Source of the DNA: an uncultured Nitrospirota bacterium
Lineage (GTDB): Bacteria; Nitrospinota; Nitrospinia; SZUA-224
Length of the DNA: 6,003 bases
Assembly (NCBI GenBank): GCA_913009285.1
Contig: CAJVYE010000077.1
Span: 1 to 6,003 of the forward strand
Direction: 5' to 3'
Below the pieces are notes generated by a model. That model did no database searches, was not told the DNA's origin, and worked only from the letters and a program-made list of their open reading frames with translations. The position numbers and the translations under genes were made by a program. Below, piece after piece: positions 5,919 to 6,003 of this stretch. Every line of letters begins with the position of its first letter. Within the stretch, counting starts at the first letter, position 1.

Positions 5919-5984
5919 AGATCGGAAGAGCACACGTCTGAACTCCAGTCACATTCCTTTATCTCGTATGCCGTCTTCTGCTTG
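5919..5984 (+). other. Illumina TruSeq indexed adapter left in the assembly (not biological)
   Basis: Bases 5919-5952 match the 34-base TruSeq read-1 3' adapter, beginning AGATCGGAAGAGCACACGTC. Bases 5953-5960 (ATTCCTTT) are in the index position and match my memory of TruSeq index 27. Bases 5961-5984 match the P7 end, ATCTCGTATGCC...TGCTTG. The adapter is complete and in the expected order, so this is untrimmed read-through. The minus-strand ATPase frame reads into it as MLFRS, and a plus-strand frame reads it as DRKSTRLNSSH, a peptide often seen in contaminated database entries. Confidence 0.99.
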
Positions 5985-6003
5985 AAAAAAAAAAAATAAC
6001 ACA
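5985..6003 (+). other. Post-adapter A run and noise (sequencing artefact)
   Basis: Twelve A bases (5985-5996) and TAACACA follow directly after the adapter end. Reads that pass the end of the adapter on four-colour Illumina instruments commonly yield a run of A and then random calls. This stretch should not be read as genomic sequence or as a poly-A tail. Confidence 0.95.

Noticed and set aside
5728..5985. Plus-strand 85-codon open frame ending in DRKSTRLNSSH...
   Set aside because: It is antisense to the ATPase and its end is translated adapter; the peptide is a known contamination signature.
5985..5996. A run that could be read as a poly-A tail or a terminator T run on the minus strand
   Set aside because: It directly follows the adapter end and is the usual base-calling artefact after read-through.

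Overview
This 6,003-base window is probably a complete short contig, because it ends inside sequencing-adapter sequence. Bases 5919-5984 match the Illumina TruSeq indexed adapter, with the eight-base barcode ATTCCTTT (index 27 as I recall it). They are followed by a 12-base A run and seven stray bases (5985-6003). Native DNA therefore ends at about 5918. The genes suggest a diderm bacterium with moderately AT-rich DNA and a type IV pilus or type II secretion apparatus. The NtrC-type regulator implies sigma-54 signalling. A Desulfobacterota- or Nitrospirota-like bacterium, or a related candidate phylum from a metagenome, would fit, but the sequence alone does not fix the taxon.

Left part, plus strand (1-828): an open frame entering from the edge (1-168) looks like a remnant of a PIN-type protein. 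It is followed by a compact toxin-antitoxin pair: an AbrB/MazE-like antitoxin (191-445) with a strong ribosome binding site, and a PIN-domain ribonuclease toxin (430-828) whose start overlaps the antitoxin end by 16 bases. This part looks more AT-rich than the rest and is probably an accessory module.

Right part, minus strand (5918 down to 883): reading in the direction of transcription there are three genes. The first is a GspE/PilB-type assembly ATPase, truncated at its N-terminus, with an additional C-terminal cyclic-nucleotide-binding domain (4194-5918). The second is a two-transmembrane HAMP sensor histidine kinase (2489-4048). The third is an NtrC-family sigma-54-dependent response regulator (883-2265). 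The kinase and regulator are almost certainly a cognate pair. Their position after a pilus/secretion ATPase recalls the pilB...pilS-pilR order, so control of pilus or secretion genes is a reasonable but unproven guess.

The two intergenic gaps on the minus strand (2266-2488 and 4049-4193) are unusually rich in inverted repeats. They hold a perfect 13-bp stem in the regulator leader, a cluster of CAATTGACAATT-type repeats in both orientations, a 14-bp inverted repeat built from CTAAAG-like units, and a perfect 16-bp palindrome just after the ATPase stop codon. These look like dispersed genomic repeats or regulatory structures and are not explained by the genes.

The most notable biology is the ATPase fused to a cyclic-nucleotide-binding domain that keeps the key glutamate and arginine of the phosphate-binding cassette. 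The most important practical point is the adapter: the apparent N-terminus MLFRS of the ATPase is an artefact.
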